A DNA stretch of 50,763 nt from Treponemataceae bacterium (GTDB lineage: Bacteria > Spirochaetota > Spirochaetia > Treponematales > Treponemataceae), in contig JAILBN010000049.1 in the NCBI GenBank assembly GCA_024680915.1, positions 1 to 50,763 of the forward strand. The letters run 5' to 3'. The notes beneath the pieces are model-generated. The model did no database searches. It was given only the letters and a program-made list of their open reading frames with translations, and was not told where the DNA came from. Positions 6,032 to 15,016 of the stretch are shown here, in pieces; the first letter of the stretch is position 1; every line of letters starts with the position of its first letter. The position numbers and the translations under genes were made by a program.

Positions 6032-8743
6032 ATGGGTATTCTTTCTATATATAAAATTACAAAGCAGTTTCCTCGTAAAAGGGTCCTGGACCAAGTCTCC
6101 CTGACTTTCGAGACTGGCCGTATGTATGCCCTTCTGGGAGAGAACGGAGCCGGAAAGTCTACCTTGGCCTCCGTCCTGATGGGGACAGTCAAGCCGGAAA
6201 GCGGCAAAATCCTGCTTGATGGGGTGGAAATCAAAGATAATCTGGGCGAAATCTGCCATATAGCAGCCGTAAACCAGATTCCTGAGCTCGTGAATTCCAT
6301 TTCCGTGCTGGATAACTGTATTCTTGGCGCGGAGCCTGTTCTTAAGGGCGGCATCATAAGCCGGAGGTCTGCCAGGACGGAGTTGGAGGTTTTGTGCCGA
6401 AAATGGGGCACAGGACCTGTCCTTGATAAAAAGACATACAGCCTTACGGCCCAGGAGCGTTTTTTTTGCGCTCTCTTGTCAGCTCTTTACCGAAAGCCCC
6501 ATTTCCTGATTCTTGACGAGCCTTCCGCAACCCTGTCGAAAGACGAGAGGACAAGCCTCTTCGAAAGATTGTCCGCGGCTGCCCGTGACGGACTTTGTGT
6601 CATTTTCATAACCCACGATATAAAAGAAGCCGTCTCCTACGCTGATTCTATTTACGTCCTCAGGGACGGTTCCCTTTCAGCATCCTTTGAGACCTCCTCT
6701 TTCAGAGACTTTAATTTTCAGAATATAGAGGAAAAAATATATTCCTCTATGTTTCATCTTCCTGCTGCCACAGGTGGATCTTCAGCTGTAGGGCAGAGAA
6801 GCTTTCTTGCCGAAGGGGCAGCTGAGACCAGTCCAAAGTCTATGATCAGTCAAAGCAGCCCGGCTGGGAAAGAGGGAGAAGCTGGGAAGTCTGCTGCGGC
6901 TCTTGCCTCCCGTAGAGCCAGGGAGCCTTCCTATGAGGCAAACTCTCCCTCAGGAACTTATGCTGCCTGTGATGATATCCTTCGCCTTGAAGGAGTATCT
7001 GCTTCTCCCTATCGTAAGGCGGCAGTCCGCAAAATCTCCTTTGATGTGAAGCCTGCAAGCATTACCTGCATAATGGGGCAGAAGGAAGCCGGCCTTGAGA
7101 CTCTTGAGGATATTGTCACTGGAATGAACGATTTTCCCATAAGCGGAAGAATAGTCTATATGGGAAAAATGGTGAGAAGTCTTACCCCCTCGCTTTTACG
7201 CAGCCGGGGAACAGGTATAGTTCCCTCCGATAAGACTCACAGGGCCTCTTTTCCCCAGCTTTCCGTGAGGGATATTCTTACCAGTCATTACGGTAAAGAA
7301 AATGAGCTTATAAAATTATCCGGGGTGGATATTCTTCCTGAGGAGCCTGTCACGAACCTTTCCGGCGGAATGCTGCAGAGTCTTGTGATTGAGAGGGAGT
7401 TGTTCCTGAAGGGCAGGGCGGGGCAGCCTCGGCTTCTGATATTCGCCAATCCTGTCTACGGACTTGATAAAAAGCGGACCGCTGCCATAATAGAACGGAT
7501 ACAGAAAGAAGCCCGCAGGGGAGCGGCAGTTCTTGTCCTTGCCGCGGAAGGCTCGGAGATAGAAAAGCATGCGGACTACTCATACAGGCTTGTGTCCGGG
7601 GTGCTTGAGCCGCTGCCTGCGGACAAAACTGCAGGACAGAGGGAGCAAAGTACTTTGCAAAGCGAAGACTCTCCTTCACCGGAGGTGTCTCCCAAGACTG
7701 AAGAAGTCCCTGCCAAGCTGACTGCAAAGAAAAAGCTCCTTTTTCATCCCCACTTAGCTTTGCTGGCAGGTTTTGCGGCAGCGGCCCTTCTTATTCTTTT
7801 TATGGCTAAGAATCCCTGGAATACACTCCTTTCCTTTTTCACCGCGCCTCTCTCCTCTTCTTATTTCCTTGGGAACTGGTTCAACACAGCCACCCTTCTT
7901 CTGACGGCGGCCATTGGTGCTTATGCCTCTATCACCGCCGGCTCCATAAATTTAGGAGGAGAAGGTCAGGTCTATGCCAGCGGCTTCGTAGCCGCCTTGT
8001 TCTTGGGCGCGCTGCCTGATCTTTCAGCCGCTGCCGCAATCCCTCTGCTTATATTTGCCGCTGTCTTGTCGGCTTCTGCAGCTACTGTCATGACAGCCCT
8101 TCCTGCGGTGCTGAAAAATAAGAAGAATATCGAGGTTCTTCTCTCCTCCTTTTTGCTGTCCGGGGCTGTCATCCCCTGTATAGACAGTGCCATAACCAAG
8201 GTTTTCAGGGCAAAGGAGGGGAATCTTCTTGCGACTCCTTTCCTTAAGGAATGCTTTCGTCTGCCTCAGCTCTTGAAGCCCTCCTCCCTTAATATTTCTG
8301 TAATCTTCGTGCTGATGGCGGCTGTCGTACTGCTTTACCTTCTTTTGCGGAGCAGGAAGGGCAGAATATTCCGAATCTGCGGCAGTGCCCCTGTCTTTTC
8401 TAAGTTGAGCGGCTTCAAGGTTAAAGAGAACTTTATGACCGGAATGGTGCTGTCCGGGGCTTTTCACGGCTTATGCGGTTTCTTCGCAGTGACGGGAACC
8501 CATTATACCTGCCACTCAGGCTTTTACTCAGGCTTCGGCTGGAATGCCCTTACGGCCGCCCTTATAGCCGGCAAAAATCCCCTTATGCTGCTTCCTTCTG
8601 TATTAGTCCTTTCTTTTATCTATACTGGATGCGAGAAAACAGTCCTTACAGGAAGCATGAATCCTGATATGACTTTTATAATACAGGCGGTGATTCTTCT
8701 TTTTGTAACTGTGCAGAAGCATGCCACAAGGAGGGCTTCATGA
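6032..8743 (+). CDS. ABC importer ATPase-permease fusion (two NBDs + permease, YufO-YufP-like)
   Basis: 903 residues in one frame. NBD1 (1-230) has Walker A GENGAGKST (36-44), Q82, Walker B LILDEP (159-164) and His195, but a poor signature (SLTAQ, 137-141). After a low-complexity linker, NBD2 (about 315-525) has a perfect signature LSGGM (443-447) but a ruined Walker A (GQKEAGLET, 349-357) and Walker B (LLIFANP). From about 570 a multi-spanning permease follows, with the usual ITAGSINLGGEGQ motif. BMP-type importers normally have the ATPase and permease as separate genes. The next gene (second permease) overlaps by ATGA. The likely substrate, by family, is purine nucleosides. The ribosome site is distant (about 14 nt) and partly inside a hairpin. 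Confidence 0.88.
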   Translation: MGILSIYKITKQFPRKRVLDQVSLTFETGRMYALLGENGAGKSTLASVLMGTVKPESGKILLDGVEIKDNLGEICHIAAVNQIPELVNSISVLDNCILGAEPVLKGGIISRRSARTELEVLCRKWGTGPVLDKKTYSLTAQERFFCALLSALYRKPHFLILDEPSATLSKDERTSLFERLSAAARDGLCVIFITHDIKEAVSYADSIYVLRDGSLSASFETSSFRDFNFQNIEEKIYSSMFHLPAATGGSSAVGQRSFLAEGAAETSPKSMISQSSPAGKEGEAGKSAAALASRRAREPSYEANSPSGTYAACDDILRLEGVSASPYRKAAVRKISFDVKPASITCIMGQKEAGLETLEDIVTGMNDFPISGRIVYMGKMVRSLTPSLLRSRGTGIVPSDKTHRASFPQLSVRDILTSHYGKENELIKLSGVDILPEEPVTNLSGGMLQSLVIERELFLKGRAGQPRLLIFANPVYGLDKKRTAAIIERIQKEARRGAAVLVLAAEGSEIEKHADYSYRLVSGVLEPLPADKTAGQREQSTLQSEDSPSPEVSPKTEEVPAKLTAKKKLLFHPHLALLAGFAAAALLILFMAKNPWNTLLSFFTAPLSSSYFLGNWFNTATLLLTAAIGAYASITAGSINLGGEGQVYASGFVAALFLGALPDLSAAAAIPLLIFAAVLSASAATVMTALPAVLKNKKNIEVLLSSFLLSGAVIPCIDSAITKVFRAKEGNLLATPFLKECFRLPQLLKPSSLNISVIFVLMAAVVLLYLLLRSRKGRIFRICGSAPVFSKLSGFKVKENFMTGMVLSGAFHGLCGFFAVTGTHYTCHSGFYSGFGWNALTAALIAGKNPLMLLPSVLVLSFIYTGCEKTVLTGSMNPDMTFIIQAVILLFVTVQKHATRRAS

Positions 8744-9618
8744 GATTATTACTGAACGTGCTGCTTTCCTCCGTACCTCTCATGCTGGCTTCTGCCGGTG
8801 CTCTTATAAGCGAATATGCTGGTGTCCTTGCTGTTTTTATCGACGGGATGATAAACCTCTCCGCCTTCCTTACTTTTTTATTCACTTATTTTACAGGGAA
8901 TGCCGCTGCCGCCTGTCTGCTTGCCTGTATCTGCACGGCAGCTGTGACCTTGTTGACTGCCTGGTGCACGGAAAAGACCAAGGCCAATCCTTTCGTCACG
9001 GGTATTGCCCTTAATCTTTTCTCCACCGGTTTTACCTCTGTTTGCTCGTCAAGCTTTTTTTCTACCAAAGGAGTCCTTTCTCCAGCTATACTTCAGGGAA
9101 AATTTTCTTTTCCTCAAGCTGCCTTCTCTTCTTTGTCGGATCAGACTGCTTTCTTTGCCTTTTTCATTCCCTCCTTGCTGCTGGTCCTTGCCTTGTATCC
9201 AATGGTGAAATACACAAAATGGGGACTCCGCCTTGTCGTTACGGGAGAAGCTCCCCTGCTCCTGGAGAAGAAGGGTGTAAACAGCTCCTTCTACAGAAGC
9301 TCCTCCTGGCTCTTGGCCGGTGTTTTCGCCTCTCTCGCAGGCAGTATCCTTACTTTAAGATTGTCCTCTTTTGTCCCTAATGTCAGTTCAGGCCGGGGCT
9401 GGATTGCCCTTGCCGCTGTATTCCTGGGCAGACGCAATGTGTTCGGGATTATAGCCTCATCCCTGCTTTTCACTGTGGCAGGTTATGCCGCTGATGCAAT
9501 ACAGACTGTCGCAGGCTTCTCTTTTATTCCGCCTTCAATTCTTCCAGCCTTGCCTTACATAGCGGCGACTGTGGTCTTTTTCATCGGGGGAGAAAAGAAT
9601 AACTCTTCTAAGAATTGA
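8740..9618 (+). CDS. ABC importer permease (YufQ-like, BMP-family transporter)
   Basis: 292 residues, strongly hydrophobic with about eight membrane segments. It shows typical second-permease features of nucleoside/BMP ABC importers: [20 protein letters not shown], a cytoplasmic coupling segment [18 protein letters not shown], then [18 protein letters not shown] and [19 protein letters not shown]. It pairs with the permease half of the preceding fusion, whose stop overlaps this ATG. Its last 11 nt overlap the 3' end of the oppositely oriented chemoreceptor gene, so the two transcripts have antisense tails. Confidence 0.88.
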   Translation: MRLLLNVLLSSVPLMLASAGALISEYAGVLAVFIDGMINLSAFLTFLFTYFTGNAAAACLLACICTAAVTLLTAWCTEKTKANPFVTGIALNLFSTGFTSVCSSSFFSTKGVLSPAILQGKFSFPQAAFSSLSDQTAFFAFFIPSLLLVLALYPMVKYTKWGLRLVVTGEAPLLLEKKGVNSSFYRSSSWLLAGVFASLAGSILTLRLSSFVPNVSSGRGWIALAAVFLGRRNVFGIIASSLLFTVAGYAADAIQTVAGFSFIPPSILPALPYIAATVVFFIGGEKNNSSKN

Positions 9619-11686
9619 AATAGGCCAAAAGATCCTCGTCATCATCAGGTTCTTTTGAGAAGGTTTTTGCCGGCTCTAGCTTTTCTTCAGTCAGGTTCGC
9701 AAATACTTCGTTCTGCTCCAATATGGAGCTGGCTGCTTGCTTGGTAATCTCTGACGGGCCATCTGTTTTTTCCGGCGAAAGACTTGAGATATCCTCTGCT
9801 ATATCTTCCAGCACTTCTTCTGTTTCTAGGGAAGTTTCTGATGTCTTGAAAGAGGAGAGTTCCTTTGAGAGATTCTTCATGTTCATGCTAGATTCCGTGC
9901 TGAGCTCGCTTACCTGCAGCATTTTCTCCACGATGTCATTGGCTCCGGTACGTATTTCGTTGACACCGGTCTTTGATTCCGAGAATATGCCGTGCATCTG
10001 GGCCATTGCCTCTGATACGGCCATCTGCTGTGTGTTCAGCTTGTCACACTGGTCGCTTATGCGGGATGCTGTCGTGGCTACAGAATGGGTTCTTTTGTCC
10101 AGCTCATTTATTCTTTCGTCCACAGAACGCAGGTCGCCTGTAATGTCATGGAGTGAATTGCTCATGTCCTGAGCCTGCTCGCTTACCCTTGAGAAGGCTT
10201 CTGCCGCAAGTCCGCTGGCTCTGTCAGCCTCGTTCACTTTGGATACTATAGCATTTATGGATGCTGATATCCGGCGGGAGTTGTCGGCTGTGGACTCCGC
10301 AAGATTCCTTATTTCCTCCGCTACTACGCTGAAGCCTTTTCCTGCTTCTCCCGCATGGGCGCTTTCTATTGCTGCGTTCATGGACAGTATATTAGTCTGC
10401 TCTGCGACCCCGTTTATGATTTCAATTATGTCTCCTATCTCGTCAAGCTGTCCTGTAATTTCTGTCAGAAGGTCCGTCGTTGCGCTTATCTTGCTGTCTC
10501 CGTCACTTACGAACTGTTGTATGCGCTCCGCATTCTGGGATTTCTCTACAGAGGTGTCTGTTATGACGGTCACCAGCTTTGCCATCTTAGTCAAGTCCTC
10601 TGAATTCTGGGAGATTGAGTCGAACTGCTGCTGATTGTCCACCACGAGGGCAAGGGCTATGTCTGACATTTCCATGAGTTTTTCCATGGAGCTTTTTACT
10701 GCGGCCTCAAGAAGCTCGAACTGTCGATTCAGGGACTCTATGCTGGTGCGTATCTGATGTGTAGCCGCGGCTGTTTGTGTGGCAGCTCCCTCGTATGTGT
10801 TGCCGAACTGCACGGCTATGGCTGCTCCTCGTTTGACCTCCTGAAGAATACTGTCTAGGGCTTGTACTGTTCCTTTCAGTTCCCTGGTGAGATCGCCGAC
10901 TTCATCCTTCTTCTTGTCAGAAAGCTCTACGACAAAGTCTTTCTCAGACAGCTTTTTCGATGCGTCCCTCAGTTTCATTATTCGTTTCGTGATTTTTCCG
11001 GTGGCGGCTCTTGTTATGAAGAATGCGGTTATTGCTGACGTACCGATTATTATCAAGGTCAGATAAAGGAACTGATAGTACTTTTTCCAGCAGAATTCTG
11101 TAAGGCCCTTGCAAAGCCCGCTAAGAGCTTTGTTGAAGGTCTCGTTTATATATACGATGTTTTTCTGAGTCGTCGAAATGTTGTATATGATGTTCTCAAG
11201 CTTTGAGGTGTCCTTGAATCCTGAAAGCTGTTTTACCCCTTCTATGAGACCGTTTGTCTTTACCGAGAGCTTTATAGATGATTCTATATCAGGACTATCG
11301 ACCATGGCCTTGTATTGCTCGGACAGCGCATCGAAACTTGGTTGGATGTAAGTCCAGGTTTTTATGACAGATGTAACTTTTTCTGCCATTTCTGCATCGA
11401 GATTGTTCAATATGTTCGAGTTGTCCAGGTCCGTGAATATAAGGTCAGCATCTTCCCTCAGTTTTTCCCAGTTTTTTGAGACTTCGTCATATAGGAATTG
11501 CCTAGCGAAGATAGCGTCGCTGTAAGATACAAGCTTCAGTACTATTGCATCCGCGTCTTTTGCTTTGGACTCATAATCACGGAGTTTCATTATCTGCATG
11601 AAGCACAGGAACATAAAAAGACTTATCACTAAAGCTACAATGAGCAGAGAAATTATGATCGTCTGAAATTTAGCGTTAAGTTTCAT
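9608..11686 (-). CDS. Methyl-accepting chemotaxis protein
   Basis: 692 residues. TM1 spans about 8-31, a helical sensor domain about 32-203, TM2 about 204-227 and HAMP about 228-281, followed by a long coiled-coil signalling domain. The hairpin tip is the classical CheA/CheW-binding sequence ([20 protein letters not shown], then [20 protein letters not shown]). The sensor region is a four-helix-bundle type with no recognisable ligand pocket. The C-terminal tail (about 60 residues) is acidic, without a CheR-docking NWETF-like pentapeptide. A ribosome site AGGATGG precedes ATG 11686. No other chemotaxis gene is adjacent, so it is a stand-alone receptor. Confidence 0.93.
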   Translation of the reverse strand: MKLNAKFQTIIISLLIVALVISLFMFLCFMQIMKLRDYESKAKDADAIVLKLVSYSDAIFARQFLYDEVSKNWEKLREDADLIFTDLDNSNILNNLDAEMAEKVTSVIKTWTYIQPSFDALSEQYKAMVDSPDIESSIKLSVKTNGLIEGVKQLSGFKDTSKLENIIYNISTTQKNIVYINETFNKALSGLCKGLTEFCWKKYYQFLYLTLIIIGTSAITAFFITRAATGKITKRIMKLRDASKKLSEKDFVVELSDKKKDEVGDLTRELKGTVQALDSILQEVKRGAAIAVQFGNTYEGAATQTAAATHQIRTSIESLNRQFELLEAAVKSSMEKLMEMSDIALALVVDNQQQFDSISQNSEDLTKMAKLVTVITDTSVEKSQNAERIQQFVSDGDSKISATTDLLTEITGQLDEIGDIIEIINGVAEQTNILSMNAAIESAHAGEAGKGFSVVAEEIRNLAESTADNSRRISASINAIVSKVNEADRASGLAAEAFSRVSEQAQDMSNSLHDITGDLRSVDERINELDKRTHSVATTASRISDQCDKLNTQQMAVSEAMAQMHGIFSESKTGVNEIRTGANDIVEKMLQVSELSTESSMNMKNLSKELSSFKTSETSLETEEVLEDIAEDISSLSPEKTDGPSEITKQAASSILEQNEVFANLTEEKLEPAKTFSKEPDDDEDLLAYFNS

Positions 11687-11961
11687 TTTTAACCATCCTG
11701 TGTTTAATGCTTACCCTTATATATTAGAATATAACAGGAAGATGAAAAAAGAAACTCAAAAAAATGCTTTTCTTAATAAATTCTTAATTTTTCCGAAAAA
11801 AATTTTTATTTTTATCAATTACTATTTTACCGATTACATGGAGCAGGACTTATTTATTTTCTTAAGTTGCCTTATGCTACCTCTTGAAGGTATTTCAAAA
11901 CTTTGCTAGGTTTAATTTGTATACAGAAAAATCAGCAGTATTCAGGAGGAAACGATACTGT

Positions 11962-13674
11962 ATGGGAAAATATCAGCCTTTCGGTCAGATAAAACTTGAT
12001 GCTCGCTCTTGGCCGGATAATGTCATTTCAAGACCCCCGGTATGGTGTTCTGTCGATCTTAGAGATGGGAATCAGGCTCTTCCTGTTCCTATGACTGTGG
12101 ACCAAAAGCTTGCTTATTTTGATTTGCTGCTTAAGATAGGCTTCAAAGAGATTGAGATTGGTTTTCCTGCAGCCAATGATACTGAATTTGTTTTCGTCAG
12201 GAGGCTCATTGACGAGAAGCTTATACCTGAGGATGTGGCTGTCCAGGTCCTCTGCCAGGCCAGGGAACCCCTCATCCAGCAGACTATGAAAGCCGTCAAC
12301 GGGGCTTCTCATGTAATCTTTCATATATATAATGCGGTTTCCGACATACAGAGGGAATTCACTTTCGGAATGACACGGAAGGAACTGGTGGAATTCGCCT
12401 GCAATGGAGTGAAATTCGTGAAGGCCAACACAGGTCTGGCTGGTGATAGGACAAAAATTCAGCTGGAATATTCTCCTGAGGAGTTTTCGGCCACTGATGG
12501 TGATTTCTGTGTTGAGATATGCCACCGGGTATACGAAGAATGGGCGCCTTCTGCTGATAATCCGCTGATTATTAATCTTCCTGCGACTGTGGAGACAGCC
12601 TCCGCGAATATTTTCGCTGATCAAGTCGAGTATTTTATAAAGCACTTCGAGGATGCCGCCGGTATTCATGAAAGATTACCTGACGGGAGAATATGCGGAG
12701 GCAAGGTTTTGATAAGCCTTCATAACCACAATGACAGGGGTACCGGAGTCGCCAGCGCGGAGCTGGGGCTGCTTGCAGGAGCTTCCCGTCTTGAGGGAAC
12801 TCTTTTCGGTAATGGTGAAAGGACAGGCAATCTTGATTTGATCACAGTCGCAATGAATATGTTCACTCAAGGAATAGAGACTGGTCTTGATTTCAGCCGT
12901 ATAAATGATGTCTGCGTCCAGTTCTCTAACCTTACCGGTATGTCTGTTCCCGTGAGACAGCCTTATGGAGGAGCCTTGGTTTTCACTTCATTTTCCGGCT
13001 CCCACCAGGATGCCATCCGCAAGGCTTTTGCTGCCAGGGCTTCAGCCGGTGACGAGAACGCCCGTTGGAGAGTCCCCTATCTTCCCCTCGACCCTAAGGA
13101 TGTCGGACGTGAATACGAGGAGATTATAAGAATCAACGCTCAGAGCGGTAAAGGCGGTGCTGCCTGGATCCTGGAGAACCGTTTTGGGGTCATTCTGCCG
13201 AAGGAAATGCAGATTATAGTCGGTAAAGCGGTTAAGCTCGCCGCCGACAAGGCCCACAAAGAGCTGCTTCCCGATGAGGTTTACAAGGTTTTTGCTGACG
13301 GCTGGCTTAATACGACAGAGCCCCTTTCTGTCCTGGATATTGTGGAGACCCATATGGACGGCAGTGATACTCGGGATAATGTTATGTGCCGTACCAGCAT
13401 AATGTGGAACGGGAAACAGTATTCTGTAGGAGGCAGGGGAAACGGTCCTGTGGCAGCTTTCTCCCAAGCTCTCGCCTACACTCCGGTCCCTCCTTTTTCT
13501 GTCACGGATTTTCACGAGCACTCCATAGGTTCTGGTTCTGATACTGATGCTATGGCTTATGTCAGGATTCATTTTGAGAACGGAGGTGTTCACTGGGGAG
13601 CAGGAAAAAGCTCCAATATCGGTCGTGCGGGTATAAATGCCATAGTCAGTGCCATAAACAGGCTTTGTGTATAA
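11962..13674 (+). CDS. leuA: 2-isopropylmalate synthase (long, yeast/actinobacterial type)
   Basis: 570 residues from ATG 11962, chosen because AGGAGGA (11944-11950) lies 11 nt before it; the frame is open further upstream. It condenses acetyl-CoA with 2-oxoisovalerate, the first step committed to leucine. Visible motifs are WCSVDLRDGNQAL (metal Asp and catalytic Arg), SLHNHNDRGTGVASAELG (metal-binding HxH) and GNGERTGNLDL. The N-terminal sequence YQPFGQIKLDARSWPD and the C-terminal regulatory domain (SIGSGSDTDAMAYVRI) place it in the LeuA2 type, not the E. coli type. No leuB, leuC or leuD is adjacent. A 275-nt AT-rich leader precedes it; I see no T-box. Confidence 0.93.
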   Translation: MGKYQPFGQIKLDARSWPDNVISRPPVWCSVDLRDGNQALPVPMTVDQKLAYFDLLLKIGFKEIEIGFPAANDTEFVFVRRLIDEKLIPEDVAVQVLCQAREPLIQQTMKAVNGASHVIFHIYNAVSDIQREFTFGMTRKELVEFACNGVKFVKANTGLAGDRTKIQLEYSPEEFSATDGDFCVEICHRVYEEWAPSADNPLIINLPATVETASANIFADQVEYFIKHFEDAAGIHERLPDGRICGGKVLISLHNHNDRGTGVASAELGLLAGASRLEGTLFGNGERTGNLDLITVAMNMFTQGIETGLDFSRINDVCVQFSNLTGMSVPVRQPYGGALVFTSFSGSHQDAIRKAFAARASAGDENARWRVPYLPLDPKDVGREYEEIIRINAQSGKGGAAWILENRFGVILPKEMQIIVGKAVKLAADKAHKELLPDEVYKVFADGWLNTTEPLSVLDIVETHMDGSDTRDNVMCRTSIMWNGKQYSVGGRGNGPVAAFSQALAYTPVPPFSVTDFHEHSIGSGSDTDAMAYVRIHFENGGVHWGAGKSSNIGRAGINAIVSAINRLCV

Positions 13675-13690
13675 AATCCTTCAACTTTCT

Positions 13691-13749
13691 TGTACAAAAA
13701 AATGTACACTTTTTTTATTCAATGTATAAAAAAGTGTACATTTTTTTTT
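13691..13749 (+). terminator. 20-bp perfect hairpin with T9 (leuA terminator; contains TGTACA motifs)
   Basis: The arm 13696-13715 (A7-TGTACAC-T6) is perfectly complementary to 13728-13747 (A6-GTGTACA-T7), with a 12-nt loop and a final T9. TGTACA occurs three times (13691, 13703, 13735). It lies 17 nt after the leuA stop, so termination is the simplest role. The repeated palindromic TGTACA could also bind a regulator of the sigma-54 promoter about 220 nt downstream. Confidence 0.75.
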
Positions 13750-13963
13750 ATCGATAGCAATAAATTATTATTTTTCCTTAAATTTTTATTTTTTTATTTT
13801 TTTTTCCTAAAAACTTGTTTTTAAGAAAAAATGTGTTATGGAAATATTAATCCTTAAAGTATAAAGAGATATAGTAAGTACAGTCATGGTGTCCAGAAAA
13901 TCCGTAATTTTTTAAATTAACATTCTCCTTAATTTTTCCTTAAAAAATAAAGAAAATAGAAAA
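13750..13963. other. AT-rich intergenic region upstream of the sigma-54 promoter
   Basis: Very AT-rich, with runs of T and A and no gene. This is where upstream activator sites for a sigma-54 enhancer-binding protein, or a bend, would be expected. I can point to no clear palindrome other than the TGTACA-bearing hairpin just before it. Confidence 0.4.
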
Positions 13964-13980
13964 TTGGCACAGTTCTTGCA
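13964..13980 (+). promoter_or_regulatory. Consensus sigma-54 (RpoN) promoter
   Basis: TTGGCAC (13964-13970), AGTTC, TTGCA (13976-13980). The invariant GG and GC dinucleotides are separated by exactly 10 nt, and every flanking consensus base (TTGGCAC-N5-TTGCA) is present. With the GC at -12, transcription would start near 13991, giving a leader of about 54 nt to the sigma-factor ATG at 14045. Confidence 0.85.
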
Positions 13981-14044
13981 AGTGTATATGTGGAAACTGT
14001 CAGTGTGTACAAAAGCATAATAACAGTTTCAAAGGGGTAAAATT

Positions 14045-14869
14045 ATGGAAAACAGTATTTACAGCAGCTACATCAAGCAGATACTCAGGTATCCGCTTAT
14101 GAGTTTTGAAGAGGAAATTGAGCATTCAAAGCTCATTCATAAAGGTGACAACAATGCTAAGATGCGTCTTGTGCAGGCTAATCTCAGGCTTGTGGTCAAT
14201 ATCGCGAAAAAATACGAGAATCCATATGTCTCCATCATGGATCTTATACAGGAAGGAAACATCGGTCTTTTGTCTGCGGCTGGGAAATATCATTATTCCT
14301 ACAAAACCCGTTTTTCTACATATGCTTATGCATGGATATCACAGGCTATAACAAGATTCCTTCAGACAAAGGTTTCTGCGATAATGCTGCCTAACCGCAA
14401 GGAAGAGCTGCTTCGCAAGATCCGGACCGAACAGTCCAGGCTTTTTCAGTATTTAGGACATGATCCTTCCTATGCTGAGATTGCAGAAAGCTTAGGAATT
14501 TCTCTTAAGGATGTGAAAGAGAGTCTTGCCTGCTCATATTCTGTCGTCAGTATCAATTCTGGTGATAAAGATGAGAACGGTGCCTGTCTTTGTGATTTGA
14601 TTCCTGACAATCACTTCACCCCGGAAGGTGCCATGATGGAAGAAATTGACAAGCAGGAGGTTCATGAAATGGTTGAGAAGCTTCCTTCGATGGAAAAAAG
14701 TGTCATTTTCAATCGTTTCAATTTTGCCCATGACGAGAATGTAAAGACCCTCCGTCAGTTGGGTGATCAGCTTGGTGTCTCAGCAGAGACGGTCAGACAA
14801 GTTGAGATTCGTGCTCTTCGTCATTTGAGGACAAATTACAAGAATAGCGAAGAATATCGTCATGCTTGA
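14045..14869 (+). CDS. Alternative sigma factor, sigma-70 family (RpoS/RpoH-like)
   Basis: 274 residues with regions 1.2 (SIYSSYIKQILRYPLMSFEE), 2.1-2.4 (NLRLVVNIAKKYENPYVSIM, DLIQEGNIGLLSAAGKYHYS, FSTYAYAWISQAITRFL), 3 (EELLRKIRTEQSRLFQYLG, DPSYAEIAESLGIS) and 4 (TLRQLGDQLGVSAETVRQVE, IRALRHL). It lacks the long N-terminal acidic domain of primary sigma factors, so it is a group 2/3 alternative sigma. Its size is close to that of Borrelia RpoS (about 267 residues). AAAGGGG is the ribosome site. The sigma-54 promoter upstream implies activation through RpoN and an enhancer-binding protein not present here. I cannot tell RpoS from RpoH by eye. Confidence 0.9.
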   Translation: MENSIYSSYIKQILRYPLMSFEEEIEHSKLIHKGDNNAKMRLVQANLRLVVNIAKKYENPYVSIMDLIQEGNIGLLSAAGKYHYSYKTRFSTYAYAWISQAITRFLQTKVSAIMLPNRKEELLRKIRTEQSRLFQYLGHDPSYAEIAESLGISLKDVKESLACSYSVVSINSGDKDENGACLCDLIPDNHFTPEGAMMEEIDKQEVHEMVEKLPSMEKSVIFNRFNFAHDENVKTLRQLGDQLGVSAETVRQVEIRALRHLRTNYKNSEEYRHA

Positions 14870-14873
14870 ATGA

Positions 14874-14904
14874 TTTCCGGACAGCTTTACCCCCTGTCCG
14901 GAAA
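14874..14904 (+). terminator. Terminator-like hairpin after the sigma factor gene
   Basis: TTTCCGGACAG (14874-14884) pairs with CTGTCCGGAAA (14894-14904): 11 bp with a 9-nt loop, 4 nt after the stop codon. The downstream T-tract is weak (AGTCATTTCTAT). Confidence 0.65.
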
Positions 14905-14934
14905 AGTCATTTCTATAGTCGTGTCCCTTCTTGC

Positions 14935-14963
14935 TTGACCGCTCTCAATAAAAAAGCTACTAT
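14935..14963 (+). promoter_or_regulatory. sigma-70 promoter for the polysaccharide-deacetylase gene
   Basis: TTGACC (14935-14940), a 17-nt spacer, TACTAT (14958-14963). Predicted start near 14970; the ATG follows at 15017. Confidence 0.6.
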
Positions 14964-15016
14964 GGTATGTGTCTGCTAAAGCCCCTTGACTTTGGGCTTT
15001 GTTCAGGTTCAGAGAT

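Noticed and set aside
11687-11961. Possible T-box or leucine attenuator before leuA
   Set aside because: No T-box core sequence, no run of Leu codons and no convincing terminator/antiterminator pair was found.
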